Assembly: GCF_010726245.1 (NCBI RefSeq)
Contig: NZ_AP022561.1
Location: forward strand, 2,728,001-2,792,000
From: Mycolicibacterium aichiense
GTDB taxonomy: Bacteria > Actinomycetota > Actinomycetes > Mycobacteriales > Mycobacteriaceae
DNA length: 64,000 nt
Reading direction: 5' to 3'
In this document: positions 1 through 8,274 of the stretch, piece by piece
How positions within the stretch are numbered: the first letter of the stretch is position 1
How the letters are laid out: every line of letters starts with the position of its first letter
The notes under the pieces: generated by a model
Seen by the model: only the letters and a program-made list of their open reading frames with translations
Database searches by the model: none
Told to the model about the DNA's origin: nothing
Program-made: the position numbers and the translations under genes

Positions 1-122
1 GCATGGCCGGACTTGTGTCTGCGGATCGTGTCGGCGAGCCAGCTCATCCGCTCCCCGGACATTTGCAACATTGCTCGATCATGGGAAGCTCGCTCAGAGT
101 GCGCAACGCAATCACGTCAAGT

Positions 123-139
123 GATCAGTAAAACTGATC
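123..139. promoter_or_regulatory. candidate operator palindrome upstream of DeoR gene
   Basis: Perfect inverted repeat GATCAGT-AAA-ACTGATC (7-bp arms, 3-bp spacer) centred about 53 bp before the DeoR start at 184. An AT-rich palindrome in a GC-rich intergenic region just ahead of a DeoR-family gene is the expected position for an autoregulatory operator. Binding is inferred. Confidence 0.5.
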
Positions 140-183
140 GTTTGGCTGACTCGACCGGCCTGCGCAGCGGAGGAGGCACCGCC

Positions 184-969
184 ATGTCGACCAGACGCAC
201 CGATCGGATGCGTGAGGTGCTCTCGCTGCTGCGGGCCCGGGGCGAAGTCGACTCGCAGGCGCTTCGCGACGAGTTGCGGGTATCGGCGGCGACGCTGCGC
301 CGCGACCTCAGCGAGCTCGAGGACCAGGGACTGCTGGTCCGAACGCATGGCGGGGCAAGGGCTCTGGACCCGAGCGGCAGTGAGATTCCGGTCCGGCTGC
401 GTGATCACCGGATGATCGCGATCAAACGGCGGATCGCCCAGCACGCCGCCGCGCTGGTGCCTGCCGGACCTCAGGCGGTGGCGTTGACCGGCGGCGTCAC
501 CACAAGTGAAGTCGCGCGATCGCTCAAGGGGCGTCCGCAGATGACGATCGTGACGAACTCCCTGACCATCGCCGCCGAGTGCGCCGTCGACGCGCACATG
601 AAGGTGATCGTCACCGGCGGTCTGGTGCGGGCGAACTCGTTGGAGGCGGTGGGGCCGATGTCTGAGCACGCGTTTCAGGTGATCAATGTCGGCACTGCGG
701 TCCTCGGGGCGGACGGGATGTCAGCGGAGGTCGGGCCGACTACCTTCGACGAGGCGGAAGCCCGCACCGCGATGGCCATGGCCGCCAACGCCCAACAGGT
801 GATCGTCGCCGTCGACGGCTCCAAGATCGGCAAGGTCACTCTCGCAAAGATGGTGACACTCAACGAGATCGATCACCTCGTGACCGATTCGACCGCCGAT
901 CCCGCGCAGCTGGAACGAATCGGTGCCTCAGGGGTCCACGTCCATGTGGTCGAGGTGGGTGACGCCTGA
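184..969 (+). CDS. DeoR/GlpR-family transcriptional regulator
   Basis: Predicted 261-aa cytoplasmic repressor. Residues about 1-60 form the DeoR-type helix-turn-helix (RTDRMREVLSLL start, ATLRRDLSELEDQGLL recognition region, THGGA end). Residues about 80-250 form the DeoRC sugar-phosphate sensor domain, with VALTGGVTT and VTNSLTIA segments. The ATG at 184 was chosen over the in-frame ATG at 13 because GGAGGAGG lies just ahead of it and the length then fits the family. The gene is convergent with a class II aldolase (stops 10 nt apart), which suggests that it controls sugar-phosphate metabolism including that aldolase. The palindrome at 123-139 is a likely autoregulatory site. Confidence 0.9.
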   Translation: MSTRRTDRMREVLSLLRARGEVDSQALRDELRVSAATLRRDLSELEDQGLLVRTHGGARALDPSGSEIPVRLRDHRMIAIKRRIAQHAAALVPAGPQAVALTGGVTTSEVARSLKGRPQMTIVTNSLTIAAECAVDAHMKVIVTGGLVRANSLEAVGPMSEHAFQVINVGTAVLGADGMSAEVGPTTFDEAEARTAMAMAANAQQVIVAVDGSKIGKVTLAKMVTLNEIDHLVTDSTADPAQLERIGASGVHVHVVEVGDA

Positions 970-979
970 GTCCGTGCGG

Positions 980-1816
980 CTATCCGTCGATGGTCGTGAT
1001 CAGCGCGGCCACCGCCACGGCGATCGCCTCGCGTGCGGGCGCGAGATAGCGGCGCGGATCGTTGACGTTCGGGTCGGCGGCCAGATAGTCGCGCACCGCG
1101 GCCGTGAACCGGACGTTGAGCAGCGTGCCCACATTGATCTTGGTGATTCCCGCCTCGACGGCCCTGCGGAGTTCGCTGTCGGCGACGCCTGAAGATCCAT
1201 GCAGCACAAGGGGAACCGGCACTGCGGCTCGGATCCGTCTGATGAGCTCGAAATCCAGGGCCGCGCTGCGCTGCGCCATCGCATGGGAGCTTCCCACCGC
1301 GACGGCCAAGGCATCGACGCCGGTGGCCGCGACGAATTCGGCCGCTTCGCCGGGATCGGTGCGCACGCCCGGCGCGTGTGCACCGTCCTTTCCACCGACC
1401 TCGCCGAGCTCGGCTTCGAGGAAAAGGCTCTCTCGATGTGCCCACTGCGCAGCGGATTTCGTGGCGGCGACGTTCGCGGAATACTCCAGAGCCGATGCGT
1501 CGAACATCACCGACGAGGCACCCGTACCGGCGCAGGCATGCAGAAGGCGCTCGTCCTCGACGTGGTCGAGATGAACCGCAACGTCGACGGTGGCCGCGTC
1601 CGCGACGGCGGCGGCCGCGGCGGCGATCGGCGCAAGCCTGCCGTGGTGGAACTTGACGGCGTTCTCACTGAGTTGCAGGATCACCGGCCTGCCAACATGT
1701 TCGGCACCGGTGACGATGGCCTCGGCGTGTTCGAGCGTGATGACGTTGCAGGCGAGCACTCCGGTACCCGCGCGGTATGCGGTGGCGATGAGATCGGCGG
1801 TTCGAGCGAGCGGCAT
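980..1816 (-). CDS. class II fructose/tagatose-bisphosphate aldolase family protein (GatY/KbaY-like)
   Basis: 278-aa zinc-dependent class II aldolase. The Zn-binding HLDH segment is at about residue 82, the EAELGEVGG loop at about 134 and the phosphate-binding LHGSSG loop at about 204, followed by GITKINVGT, which is typical of the FBP/TBP aldolase barrel. Enzymes of this family cleave ketose bisphosphates to DHAP plus an aldehyde in the cytoplasm; the exact sugar cannot be told. It starts at ATG 1816 behind an AGGACAGG ribosome site. It is convergent with the DeoR regulator, and the pair resembles a small carbohydrate-utilisation unit without its kinase or transporter. It is not obviously connected with the catabolic island downstream. 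Confidence 0.88.
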   Translation of the reverse strand: MPLARTADLIATAYRAGTGVLACNVITLEHAEAIVTGAEHVGRPVILQLSENAVKFHHGRLAPIAAAAAAVADAATVDVAVHLDHVEDERLLHACAGTGASSVMFDASALEYSANVAATKSAAQWAHRESLFLEAELGEVGGKDGAHAPGVRTDPGEAAEFVAATGVDALAVAVGSSHAMAQRSAALDFELIRRIRAAVPVPLVLHGSSGVADSELRRAVEAGITKINVGTLLNVRFTAAVRDYLAADPNVNDPRRYLAPAREAIAVAVAALITTIDG

Positions 1817-1870
1817 CTGCCTGTCCTATCAGCGTGCTGCCGTGGTGTCCAGCAGCGGCTGCCGAACCGG

Positions 1871-2476
1871 TCAGGTCGTGCGCGGGTGGATGAACACCCC
1901 TTCCGCACGCACCGTGACTCCGTCGGAGGTCGACAGGTGGCCGACCGAAAAGGTCTTCACACCCGCGATCCGGTCGACGTGAGCCTCCGCGCGCACAGGT
2001 CCCAGCCGGGTGCCCGACTCGTAGCGCAGCGTGAGTGTTCCGGTGAAGGCCGGTCTGCCGGGTTTGTGCGCGGTTGCCCCGAGCACGTGATCGAGCAGCA
2101 AGGCGCAGATGCCGCCGTGCACGTGCCCGGGTGGTCCTTCGTAGGCCGCCCCCAGCGTCACCTCTGCCCACACGCTGCCATCGGATTCCCGGTGTACCAC
2201 GAGCGGCGGCGCCAACGCGTTGCGCAGTCCGATGACCGCGTTGCCCCACGCCCGTGGGCTCCCGGACGGGTCCAGTTGGACGCCGAACGATCCCGGAATC
2301 ATGCTGCTGCCGAGTTCGTCCGCCGCGGCGTCGATCTTGGCCTTCGCCGACGCGATGCCGTCGAGATCAGCTTGGCTGCGGATGGTTACATCGACGAGCC
2401 GGCGCACGGAGTTCGTCAGCGACGCATACAGCGCCTGTACCGCGTCATCGTCGTGCGGTGCGGACATCCCGATCAT
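1871..2476 (-). CDS. PaaI-family acyl-CoA thioesterase (hotdog fold)
   Basis: 201-aa protein whose C-terminal 120 residues form a single hotdog domain, with the GHVHGGICALLLDHVLG active-site helix typical of PaaI/4HBT thioesterases. It likely hydrolyses a CoA thioester in the cytoplasm. The open frame runs back to 3103, but the sequence before residue MIGMSAP is low-quality shadow of the PadR gene. The start was therefore placed at ATG 2476 (ATG 2467 is also possible), giving a divergent arrangement with PadR at 2567. The 90-bp gap would hold both promoters. Substrate unknown; an N-terminal helical extension of about 80 residues precedes the hotdog core. Confidence 0.82.
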   Translation of the reverse strand: MIGMSAPHDDDAVQALYASLTNSVRRLVDVTIRSQADLDGIASAKAKIDAAADELGSSMIPGSFGVQLDPSGSPRAWGNAVIGLRNALAPPLVVHRESDGSVWAEVTLGAAYEGPPGHVHGGICALLLDHVLGATAHKPGRPAFTGTLTLRYESGTRLGPVRAEAHVDRIAGVKTFSVGHLSTSDGVTVRAEGVFIHPRTT

Positions 2477-2566
2477 CTTTCGGCCGGCGGGGGCGCTGCG
2501 CAATGCGGCATCCCGGCCAGCGGTCGGGATGGGCAAACCTGTGACCTGGGTTGATACCCTGAGCGG

Positions 2567-3229
2567 ATGACCGAACCCGAGTCTGGCGCCATGCCGTCGC
2601 TGTCCGCGACCGGCTGGGCATTGCTCGGGATGCTGTCGTACGAGACGGAACTGTCGGGTTACGACATCCGGAAATGGATCGACTGGAGCATGCGCTACTA
2701 CTACGGCAGCCCGGCGTTCAGCCAGATCTATTCGGAGCTCAAGAAGCTCGAGAAGATGGGCTTGCTCACCTCGCGGGCGGACGGCGCAGGTACCCGCAAC
2801 CGTCGTCTCTACAGGATCACCCCGCGCGGGATGGACGCGGTGACCCGCTGGGCCAGGGAGTCTCCGGTCGAGCCGCCGACACTGAAGCATCCGGCGATCC
2901 TGAGGGTGACGTTGGGGCACCTGAGCGATCCGGCGTCGCTCAAACAGATGCTGCAGGAGCACATCGCCTACATCGACAGGATGCAGCGTGACGCCGCCAA
3001 GGAAGCGCGATGGGCCGCCGCGGATCCCTCCTGGGCGTACGCCAAGATCGCACTGGACTGGGCCGACCGGTACTACGCATCCGAACGGGAACTCACCATG
3101 CAACTCATGAAGGATCTCGACGAGGCAGAGGCGAACTTTCCGAAAGTCGGTGAGGGCGGCAAGATTCCGTGGCCCGATCCGTCCTACTGGTACGAGATCG
3201 AGCGGAAAGCCGACGCCGAGGACGCCTAG
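2567..3229 (+). CDS. PadR-family transcriptional regulator
   Basis: 220-aa protein with an N-terminal PadR winged helix: LLGMLSYETELSGYDIRKWID, then YSELKKLEKMGLL and a basic RRLYRITPRG wing. Residues about 100-180 are a helical Vir-C-like dimerisation region. Such regulators usually repress genes for aromatic or xenobiotic metabolism. It is divergent from the PaaI thioesterase. Its stop shares the palindromic tetranucleotide CTAG with the stop of the convergent KstD-like gene, so both genes end inside the same 4 bp. Likely a local regulator of the thioesterase or of the KstD/KshA genes; the target is inferred only from position. Confidence 0.88.
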   Translation: MTEPESGAMPSLSATGWALLGMLSYETELSGYDIRKWIDWSMRYYYGSPAFSQIYSELKKLEKMGLLTSRADGAGTRNRRLYRITPRGMDAVTRWARESPVEPPTLKHPAILRVTLGHLSDPASLKQMLQEHIAYIDRMQRDAAKEARWAAADPSWAYAKIALDWADRYYASERELTMQLMKDLDEAEANFPKVGEGGKIPWPDPSYWYEIERKADAEDA

Positions 3230-4932
3230 GTCCTCTTCGCGGCGTCGAGTGCGGCGATGTAGCCGTACACCAGCCCCTGCGCGATGGTCGCGCCGGCGCC
3301 GGGATAGGTGTCCCCGAATGCGTTGGCCGCGGTGTTGCCGATCGCGTACAGCCCGTCGATGACGGTGCCGTCCTCGCGAAGCACCCGGGCCCGCTCGTCG
3401 GCACGCAACCCGCCGCAGGTACCCAGGTCGCTGAGCACCATCTTCACCGCGTAGAACGGTCCCTTGATCAACGGCCGCAGGTTGGGGTTGGGCGTGATCG
3501 TCGGATCACCGTAATACCGGTCATAGGCGCTTCGGCCCCGACCGAACTCGGGGTCCTCACCGGCGAACGCATCTTCGTTGAAGCGGTCAACCGTCGCGCC
3601 GAAGCTGTCTGCGGGAACGCCCATCTGGTGCGCCAGCGCGGCGAAGTCGTCTGCTCGCACGGCGATTCCGGCGTCGTACCAGGCGCGGGGGATGGCCATC
3701 CGCGGAAACAGCTCGGCGGCAAAGACATAGCTGTTGCGGTACTGCTGGTCGAAGACGATCCACATGCTCTCCACCGGCGTTCCAGCGGATTCCAGCTGCA
3801 GGATGCGCTGGCCGAAGCTCATGTAATCGGCTGACTCGTTGGCGAACCGGCGGCCGTTCTGGTCGACGATGAACGAGCCGGGCAGCGACCGCTCGGCCAG
3901 CATCACCGCCGGCGCCCCGCCGGGCAACGGCGCCACCGCGGGGAACCACCACGCTTGATCCATCAATGCGATGTCTGCGCCGATGTCTTGGCCGATGCGG
4001 ATCGCATCACCGGTGTTGGTGTCCGCGCCGAGGCTCGCATTGCTTCCCAGCGCCTCGGACTGGAACTTGCGCCGCATGTCCATCCGATGGTCGAAGCCGC
4101 CGGCGGCGAGCACCACACCGCGTCGCGCCGTGACAGTGACGGCCGTGCCGGCGTGCTCGACGATCGCACCGGTGACCCGGCCACCGTCGACGAGGAGTTC
4201 GGCAAGGGTGGTGTTGAGCCAGATCGGGATCTCGGCACGGATGGCGCCGGCAAACAGCCCGGCGGCCAGTGCCTGACCCCCGGCGGCGTAGCGCCTGCCG
4301 AGCGCCAGACCGCCCAGCCCCTGGGCCAATCGTTTGACGATGGTGGGCAACCCTTTTCGGGGCACTCGGCTCACAAGATTCATCCAGCGGTAATCCGCAC
4401 CGGTGGTCGGCATCGGAATGCCGGACTCCATGATGCCGGGGCGAAGGTCCGGGAGGTACTCGCCGAGGATCGCGGTGTCGAGCGGGCGGCATTCGCAGGT
4501 CCGCCCGGCAGCGGATCCGCCGGGCGCCTCCGGGTGATAGTCGGAGTATTCCTTGGCCCAGAACAACTTCATCGGAGTCGTGCGGCGCAACATGTCGACC
4601 GTCGCCGGGAGATGGTCGACATACGCCGCTGAACGCTCCCGGGGTGCCGAGCCTGCGACGACGGAATCAAGATAGGTCTGTGCTCGGGCCGCGGTGTCCA
4701 CGCCGCCGCATTCCGCGATCACTGGGCTGGCGGGCAGCCACAACGCACCGCCGGACCGCGCGGTGGAGCCACCGACGTGCGACGACTTCTCCACGACGAG
4801 AACAGACAACCCCCGCTCCCGGGCGGTCAAAGCGGCCGCGAGCCCGGTACCGGAACCGACGACGAGGAGATCCACTTCGGCATCGGCGACGGTCAGGCCG
4901 GCGGGAATGGTGTTGTGGCTGGTGGAGATCAC
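3226..4932 (-). CDS. KstD-like 3-oxosteroid 1-dehydrogenase family flavoprotein
   Basis: 568-aa FAD-binding protein of the fumarate reductase/KstD family. The N-terminal dinucleotide motif is VVGSGTG, followed by LVVEKSSHVGGSTARSGG. The C-terminal FAD segment LYAIGNTAANAFGDTYPGAGAT closely resembles the C-terminus of actinobacterial 3-ketosteroid delta1-dehydrogenases, and the length matches (about 560 aa). Known KstD enzymes introduce the C1-C2 double bond in ring A of 3-ketosteroids. It is divergent from a KshA-like oxygenase; these two activities together open the steroid nucleus, which supports a steroid-like substrate. The specific substrate is not shown by the sequence. Confidence 0.85.
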   Translation of the reverse strand: MISTSHNTIPAGLTVADAEVDLLVVGSGTGLAAALTARERGLSVLVVEKSSHVGGSTARSGGALWLPASPVIAECGGVDTAARAQTYLDSVVAGSAPRERSAAYVDHLPATVDMLRRTTPMKLFWAKEYSDYHPEAPGGSAAGRTCECRPLDTAILGEYLPDLRPGIMESGIPMPTTGADYRWMNLVSRVPRKGLPTIVKRLAQGLGGLALGRRYAAGGQALAAGLFAGAIRAEIPIWLNTTLAELLVDGGRVTGAIVEHAGTAVTVTARRGVVLAAGGFDHRMDMRRKFQSEALGSNASLGADTNTGDAIRIGQDIGADIALMDQAWWFPAVAPLPGGAPAVMLAERSLPGSFIVDQNGRRFANESADYMSFGQRILQLESAGTPVESMWIVFDQQYRNSYVFAAELFPRMAIPRAWYDAGIAVRADDFAALAHQMGVPADSFGATVDRFNEDAFAGEDPEFGRGRSAYDRYYGDPTITPNPNLRPLIKGPFYAVKMVLSDLGTCGGLRADERARVLREDGTVIDGLYAIGNTAANAFGDTYPGAGATIAQGLVYGYIAALDAAKRT

Positions 4933-5067
4933 AATTGTCGACGATAGGTCTGCGACCGGAGAATCTGAATCCCGCCTCCCTTTGAGCGGAACGCGCCCCT
5001 TCGCACGGCGTTTCTGCGAGGTTGAATGGTGACATCAGCCCGCGGATCCATGAAGGACGGACGCAAG

Positions 5068-6213
5068 ATGACGCATGCCGAGGCCGACGAAATTCGCGTG
5101 ATCGAGGCCGGATCGGTCCCCACCCGCTTTGCCCGGGGATGGCACTGCCTGGGTCTGATCCGGGATTTCGCCGATGGCAAGCCGCACCAGATCAACGCGT
5201 TCGGCCAGAAGCTCGTGGTGTTCTGCAGCCAGGACGGCGCCATCAACGTGCTCGACGGCTATTGCCGGCACATGGGTGGTGATCTGTCCCAGGGAACGGT
5301 GAAGGGCAACGAGATCGCCTGCCCCTTCCACGACTGGCGCTGGGGAGGCGACGGCCGGTGCAAGTCGGTGCCCTACAGCAAGCGCACGCCCCGGCTGGCG
5401 CGCACGGCCTCATGGCCCACCTTGCAGCAGGACGGCATGCTGTTCGTCTGGAATGACCCGGAGCGCAAAGCGCCGCCGGCAGATGTGACGATTCCCCGCA
5501 TCGAGGGCGCCGGTAGCGACGACTGGACCGACTGGCATTGGTACACCACCGTGGTGAACACGAACTGCCGGGAGATCATCGACAACGTCGTGGACATGGC
5601 GCACTTCTTCTACATCCACGGATCGCTGCCCACCCATTTCAAGAACATCTTCGAAGGCCACGTCGCAACGCAGTACATGAACAGTGGCGGCCGGCCCGAT
5701 ATCGGCGAGCCCGGTGAAACCCAGATGTTGGGAACGACATCGGTCGCGTCCTACCACGGGCCGTCATTCATGATCGACGATCTGACCTATCACTACACCG
5801 ATGTCGACCACCATACGGTTCTGATCAACTGCCACTATCCGATCGACGCGAATTCCTTTGTCCTGCAATACGGGATCATCGTCAAGAAGTCGCCCGAGCT
5901 GCCCGACGACCTGGCCATGCAGACGGCGATCGGTCTCGGCGACTTCGTGAAGATGGGCTTCGAGCAAGATGTCGAGATCTGGCGTAACAAGACCCGGATC
6001 GACAACCCCTTGCTGGTGGAAGAAGACGGGCCGGTGTACCAGCTGCGGCGGTGGTACGAGCAGTTCTATGTCGACGTCGCCGACGTCACGCCGGATATGG
6101 TGGACCGCTTCGAGTTCGAGCTCGACACCACTCAACCCACCGCGGCGTGGATGAAGGAAGTGGAGGCCAACCTGGCCACCCAAAAGGCGGCATCCGGGTC
6201 AGTGGGGGGATGA
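5068..6213 (+). CDS. kshA: KshA-like Rieske oxygenase (3-ketosteroid 9alpha-hydroxylase oxygenase component family)
   Basis: 381 aa from ATG 5068; two in-frame ATGs upstream (5026, 5050) would add 14 or 8 residues without family similarity. The Rieske [2Fe-2S] ligands are C66-x-H68 and C85-x2-H88 (CRHMGGDLSQGTVKGNEIAC region). The mononuclear Fe site is D176, H179 and H184 in DNVVDMAHFFYIH. The sequence strongly recalls actinobacterial KshA (RGWHCLG, PFHDWRWGGDG, TRIDNPLLVEEDG). KshA needs a KshB reductase, and none is encoded next to it. The stop codon overlaps the start of a small Cys-rich gene. Paralogues of KshA differ in steroid preference, so the exact substrate is open. Confidence 0.9.
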   Translation: MTHAEADEIRVIEAGSVPTRFARGWHCLGLIRDFADGKPHQINAFGQKLVVFCSQDGAINVLDGYCRHMGGDLSQGTVKGNEIACPFHDWRWGGDGRCKSVPYSKRTPRLARTASWPTLQQDGMLFVWNDPERKAPPADVTIPRIEGAGSDDWTDWHWYTTVVNTNCREIIDNVVDMAHFFYIHGSLPTHFKNIFEGHVATQYMNSGGRPDIGEPGETQMLGTTSVASYHGPSFMIDDLTYHYTDVDHHTVLINCHYPIDANSFVLQYGIIVKKSPELPDDLAMQTAIGLGDFVKMGFEQDVEIWRNKTRIDNPLLVEEDGPVYQLRRWYEQFYVDVADVTPDMVDRFEFELDTTQPTAAWMKEVEANLATQKAASGSVGG

Positions 6214-6491
6214 TGACGGTCCGCCCAGACATTCGGCTCGCTGACTCGCCGATGGTCCCGGTGACGTGTGAGCGTTGCGCCGCCGGTGTTGAGGTCCGAA
6301 AGAGTAGTTGGAATCAGACCAGTGTGCAGTGGACCGCGTCGGCTTTGAGTCGTTGCGAAGAGCGCTGCAGCGCATCGCAATTGGCGGAGAACGGCAGGGG
6401 CGGTCTCTTCCTGGCGTGCTCGGCCCTCAATCGTTCGATCGTCGATGCGGTGAAGGCGGGCACGGTTCCCGTTCTCGACACCGCCCTCTGA
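6213..6491 (+). CDS. small Cys-containing protein translationally coupled to KshA
   Basis: 92-aa protein beginning at ATG 6213, with an alternative ATG at 6210 overlapping the kshA stop in ATGATG and a GGGGGA purine stretch just ahead. It has five cysteines: C19-x2-C22 near the N-terminus, C48-x3-C52 and C69. The spacing fits a small zinc- or iron-sulfur-binding fold, but I cannot place it in a named family. The stop-start overlap with kshA implies co-translation and a role as partner, electron carrier or assembly factor of the Rieske oxygenase (inference). It fills the interval that otherwise looks empty between kshA and the TetR gene. Confidence 0.65.
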   Translation: MTVRPDIRLADSPMVPVTCERCAAGVEVRKSSWNQTSVQWTASALSRCEERCSASQLAENGRGGLFLACSALNRSIVDAVKAGTVPVLDTAL

Positions 6492-6508
6492 TCGACGACT
6501 GACACGGT

Positions 6509-7123
6509 TTAAGGCTGACGCTGTTTCGCGTCGAGCGACCCAATGATCATCTGGATCGCGATTCGCAGCGCGGATTGCAGGCGGGCGAAATCACCATCGT
6601 CGACCCAGTGCACGTAAGCATGCCTGCATGCCTGAATTATCAACTGTGCAGGCAACTCTCGCGAGAAGGAGTCGGTGCCGAGGTCGAACCGGTTGTCGAG
6701 GAACTCGGTGATCGGCATGGCGAGGTCTTGGCCCCAATCCAGCCAACGCAGTCGATACTGCTGGTCGCTGAGCACCAAGGCCATAAACGCACGGTCGACG
6801 TCGAATTGACCGCGCTTGGGGATTTCGCTGCCGAAGGCACGAACCAATACGTCGACGGGGTCGCTGCCTGATTCCGCGCCGGCCAGCACGTGAATGCTCA
6901 GGCTGCCGAACTTGCCGAAGAGCGGCAGGATGACGTCTTCCTTGACAGGGAAGTGGCGGTGAAACGTCCGAGGCGCGATGCCGACGACCTCACAGATCCG
7001 CTCCACGGTCGCCGAAAAGGATCCGTCGGCAAGGAAGATGTCCCGGGCCGCCACGGCGACTTCGAGGCGCAACTCCTCGGCGCGCCGCTCGGTGAGTGTG
7101 GCCGGCTTAGCTGTCACCGCCAT
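6509..7123 (-). CDS. TetR-family transcriptional regulator
   Basis: 204 aa from ATG 7123, behind an AGAAGGGGGTGAC ribosome site; the open frame extends to 7354 but that part overlaps the promoter region. N-terminal TetR helix-turn-helix: RLEVAVAARDIFLADGSFSATVERICEVVGIAPRTFHRHFPVKEDV. The C-terminal helical ligand-binding domain is of the type seen in many mycobacterial AcrR/TetR proteins. It is divergent from the unknown 310-aa gene at 7323, and a perfect 9-bp inverted repeat at 7257-7287 lies between them. It likely represses itself and that gene in response to a hydrophobic ligand. Confidence 0.88.
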   Translation of the reverse strand: MAVTAKPATLTERRAEELRLEVAVAARDIFLADGSFSATVERICEVVGIAPRTFHRHFPVKEDVILPLFGKFGSLSIHVLAGAESGSDPVDVLVRAFGSEIPKRGQFDVDRAFMALVLSDQQYRLRWLDWGQDLAMPITEFLDNRFDLGTDSFSRELPAQLIIQACRHAYVHWVDDGDFARLQSALRIAIQMIIGSLDAKQRQP

Positions 7124-7256
7124 GCTGTCACCCCCTTCTCTGACCAGCTGATTCATCGTAATCGCCGCGGTCTTGGCCGCTTGCTTCACGCGCCGCAGGT
7201 CTCCCGCTGACCGGGAATCCCGCAGTGACGCGAGTGACCCGAGCTTTATCGTCCTT

Positions 7257-7287
7257 GTCAGATTCTGCCACAGAGGCCGAATCTGAC
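7257..7287. promoter_or_regulatory. candidate TetR operator (9-13-9 inverted repeat)
   Basis: GTCAGATTC, 13-bp spacer, GAATCTGAC: perfect 9-bp arms. It lies in the gap between the TetR gene (start 7123) and the divergent gene at 7323, 35 bp before the latter. Position and symmetry fit a TetR dimer or dimer-pair site; binding is inferred. Confidence 0.5.
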
Positions 7288-7322
7288 TACCACCCAGAGT
7301 CGAGTGCTCCCAGGAGGATCCA

Positions 7323-8255
7323 GTGTCAACGGCTACCGCAGAACCCGACACCACCGCCGATGATCTGAACTACGACGACTACACCCACGACTTCATGGGC
7401 AAAGTCGGCAACATCGGCGACTTCTCTCGCGAGTTCCTCGTCGGATTGGCCCGTGTCTTCGAAGACGTCTTGAACTTCATGCCGTACGCGCACGTGAAGA
7501 TCTACTCGGAGAAGGTCGGTATCAACGCGGCCATGGACGTCGCTGCCGAGGTGTCCAGAGCCGGGATGCGACAGGTCATGCCGATGGCCCGGTTCATCGC
7601 CCCTCCGGGTTGGGATTGGAAAGACGCTCAGTACCAGGCTATTCCGTTCGACGTGCAGACCGAGGACCTGACCAAGCCGGCCTTGATCCGGCTGATCAAG
7701 ACGTATTGGGACCAGTACCTCAAGGGGCACAACTACTTCATCGACCAGTGGACCAAGATCATCCCCGAAGAAGAAGTCTGGTTGGGCCTGCCGGACATGT
7801 ACCAGCTGATCATCGACTACCAGTACCCGAAGCTGGCGAAGGTCTTCAAGATCGAGCCCATCCACGTCGTGGACTTCCTCAAGTTGGCGGTCCTGAGTAT
7901 CGACGGCACCCTCGGATACGGCGGCGAGTACATCGTCTACAACCCGGACCACGTGGTGCTGAACATGCGCCGCTGTGAGGTGCTGCAGAAGTACACCGAC
8001 GAGGGCCTCTACCCGCCGGCGCGGGCATGGATGAACTGCACCTTCGAGCAGCGCATCTCTGCACCGTTCTTCCCGGGCTGCAAACTGGCGATCAACCTGC
8101 CGCCCAAGGATTTCACGTTCGCGCAGGGTGAGCCATTCTGTGTGTGGACCTACACCCGCGGTGAAGAAAATCATGCCGCAGCGGCGGCAGCGCCGGATCC
8201 GCGCGCGACTGCCATGCAGCGCATCCCGCTCATGGATGTGACGGTGTCGAAATGA
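7323..8255 (+). CDS. unknown 310-aa protein, faint resemblance to ATC-hydrolase-like proteins
   Basis: GTG start at 7323 behind AGGAGGATCCA. I do not recognise a well-defined family. The protein is soluble, rich in aromatic residues (YDDYTHDFM, WDQYLKGHNYFIDQW) and has no signal peptide. Its last third carries spaced cysteines and acidic residues (RRCEVLQKY, WMNCTFEQR, FPGCKLAI, GEPFCVWTY), faintly like the C-terminal part of L-2-amino-thiazoline-4-carboxylate hydrolase-like/DUF6125 proteins. It follows an inverted repeat and a divergent TetR gene, so it is probably inducible. Its position between KshA and the acyl-CoA operon suggests a catabolic role. The function is not inferred further. 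Confidence 0.7.
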   Translation: MSTATAEPDTTADDLNYDDYTHDFMGKVGNIGDFSREFLVGLARVFEDVLNFMPYAHVKIYSEKVGINAAMDVAAEVSRAGMRQVMPMARFIAPPGWDWKDAQYQAIPFDVQTEDLTKPALIRLIKTYWDQYLKGHNYFIDQWTKIIPEEEVWLGLPDMYQLIIDYQYPKLAKVFKIEPIHVVDFLKLAVLSIDGTLGYGGEYIVYNPDHVVLNMRRCEVLQKYTDEGLYPPARAWMNCTFEQRISAPFFPGCKLAINLPPKDFTFAQGEPFCVWTYTRGEENHAAAAAAPDPRATAMQRIPLMDVTVSK

Positions 8256-8274
8256 GCTGACCGGAACGGGGAGT

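Noticed and set aside
1199..2554. 451-codon plus-strand open frame over the aldolase and thioesterase genes
   Set aside because: Arg/Gly/His-rich shadow of two genes with recognisable motifs on the minus strand.
2467..3103. N-terminal extension of the PaaI thioesterase open frame
   Set aside because: It lies under the PadR gene and has no protein-like features before MIGMSAP.
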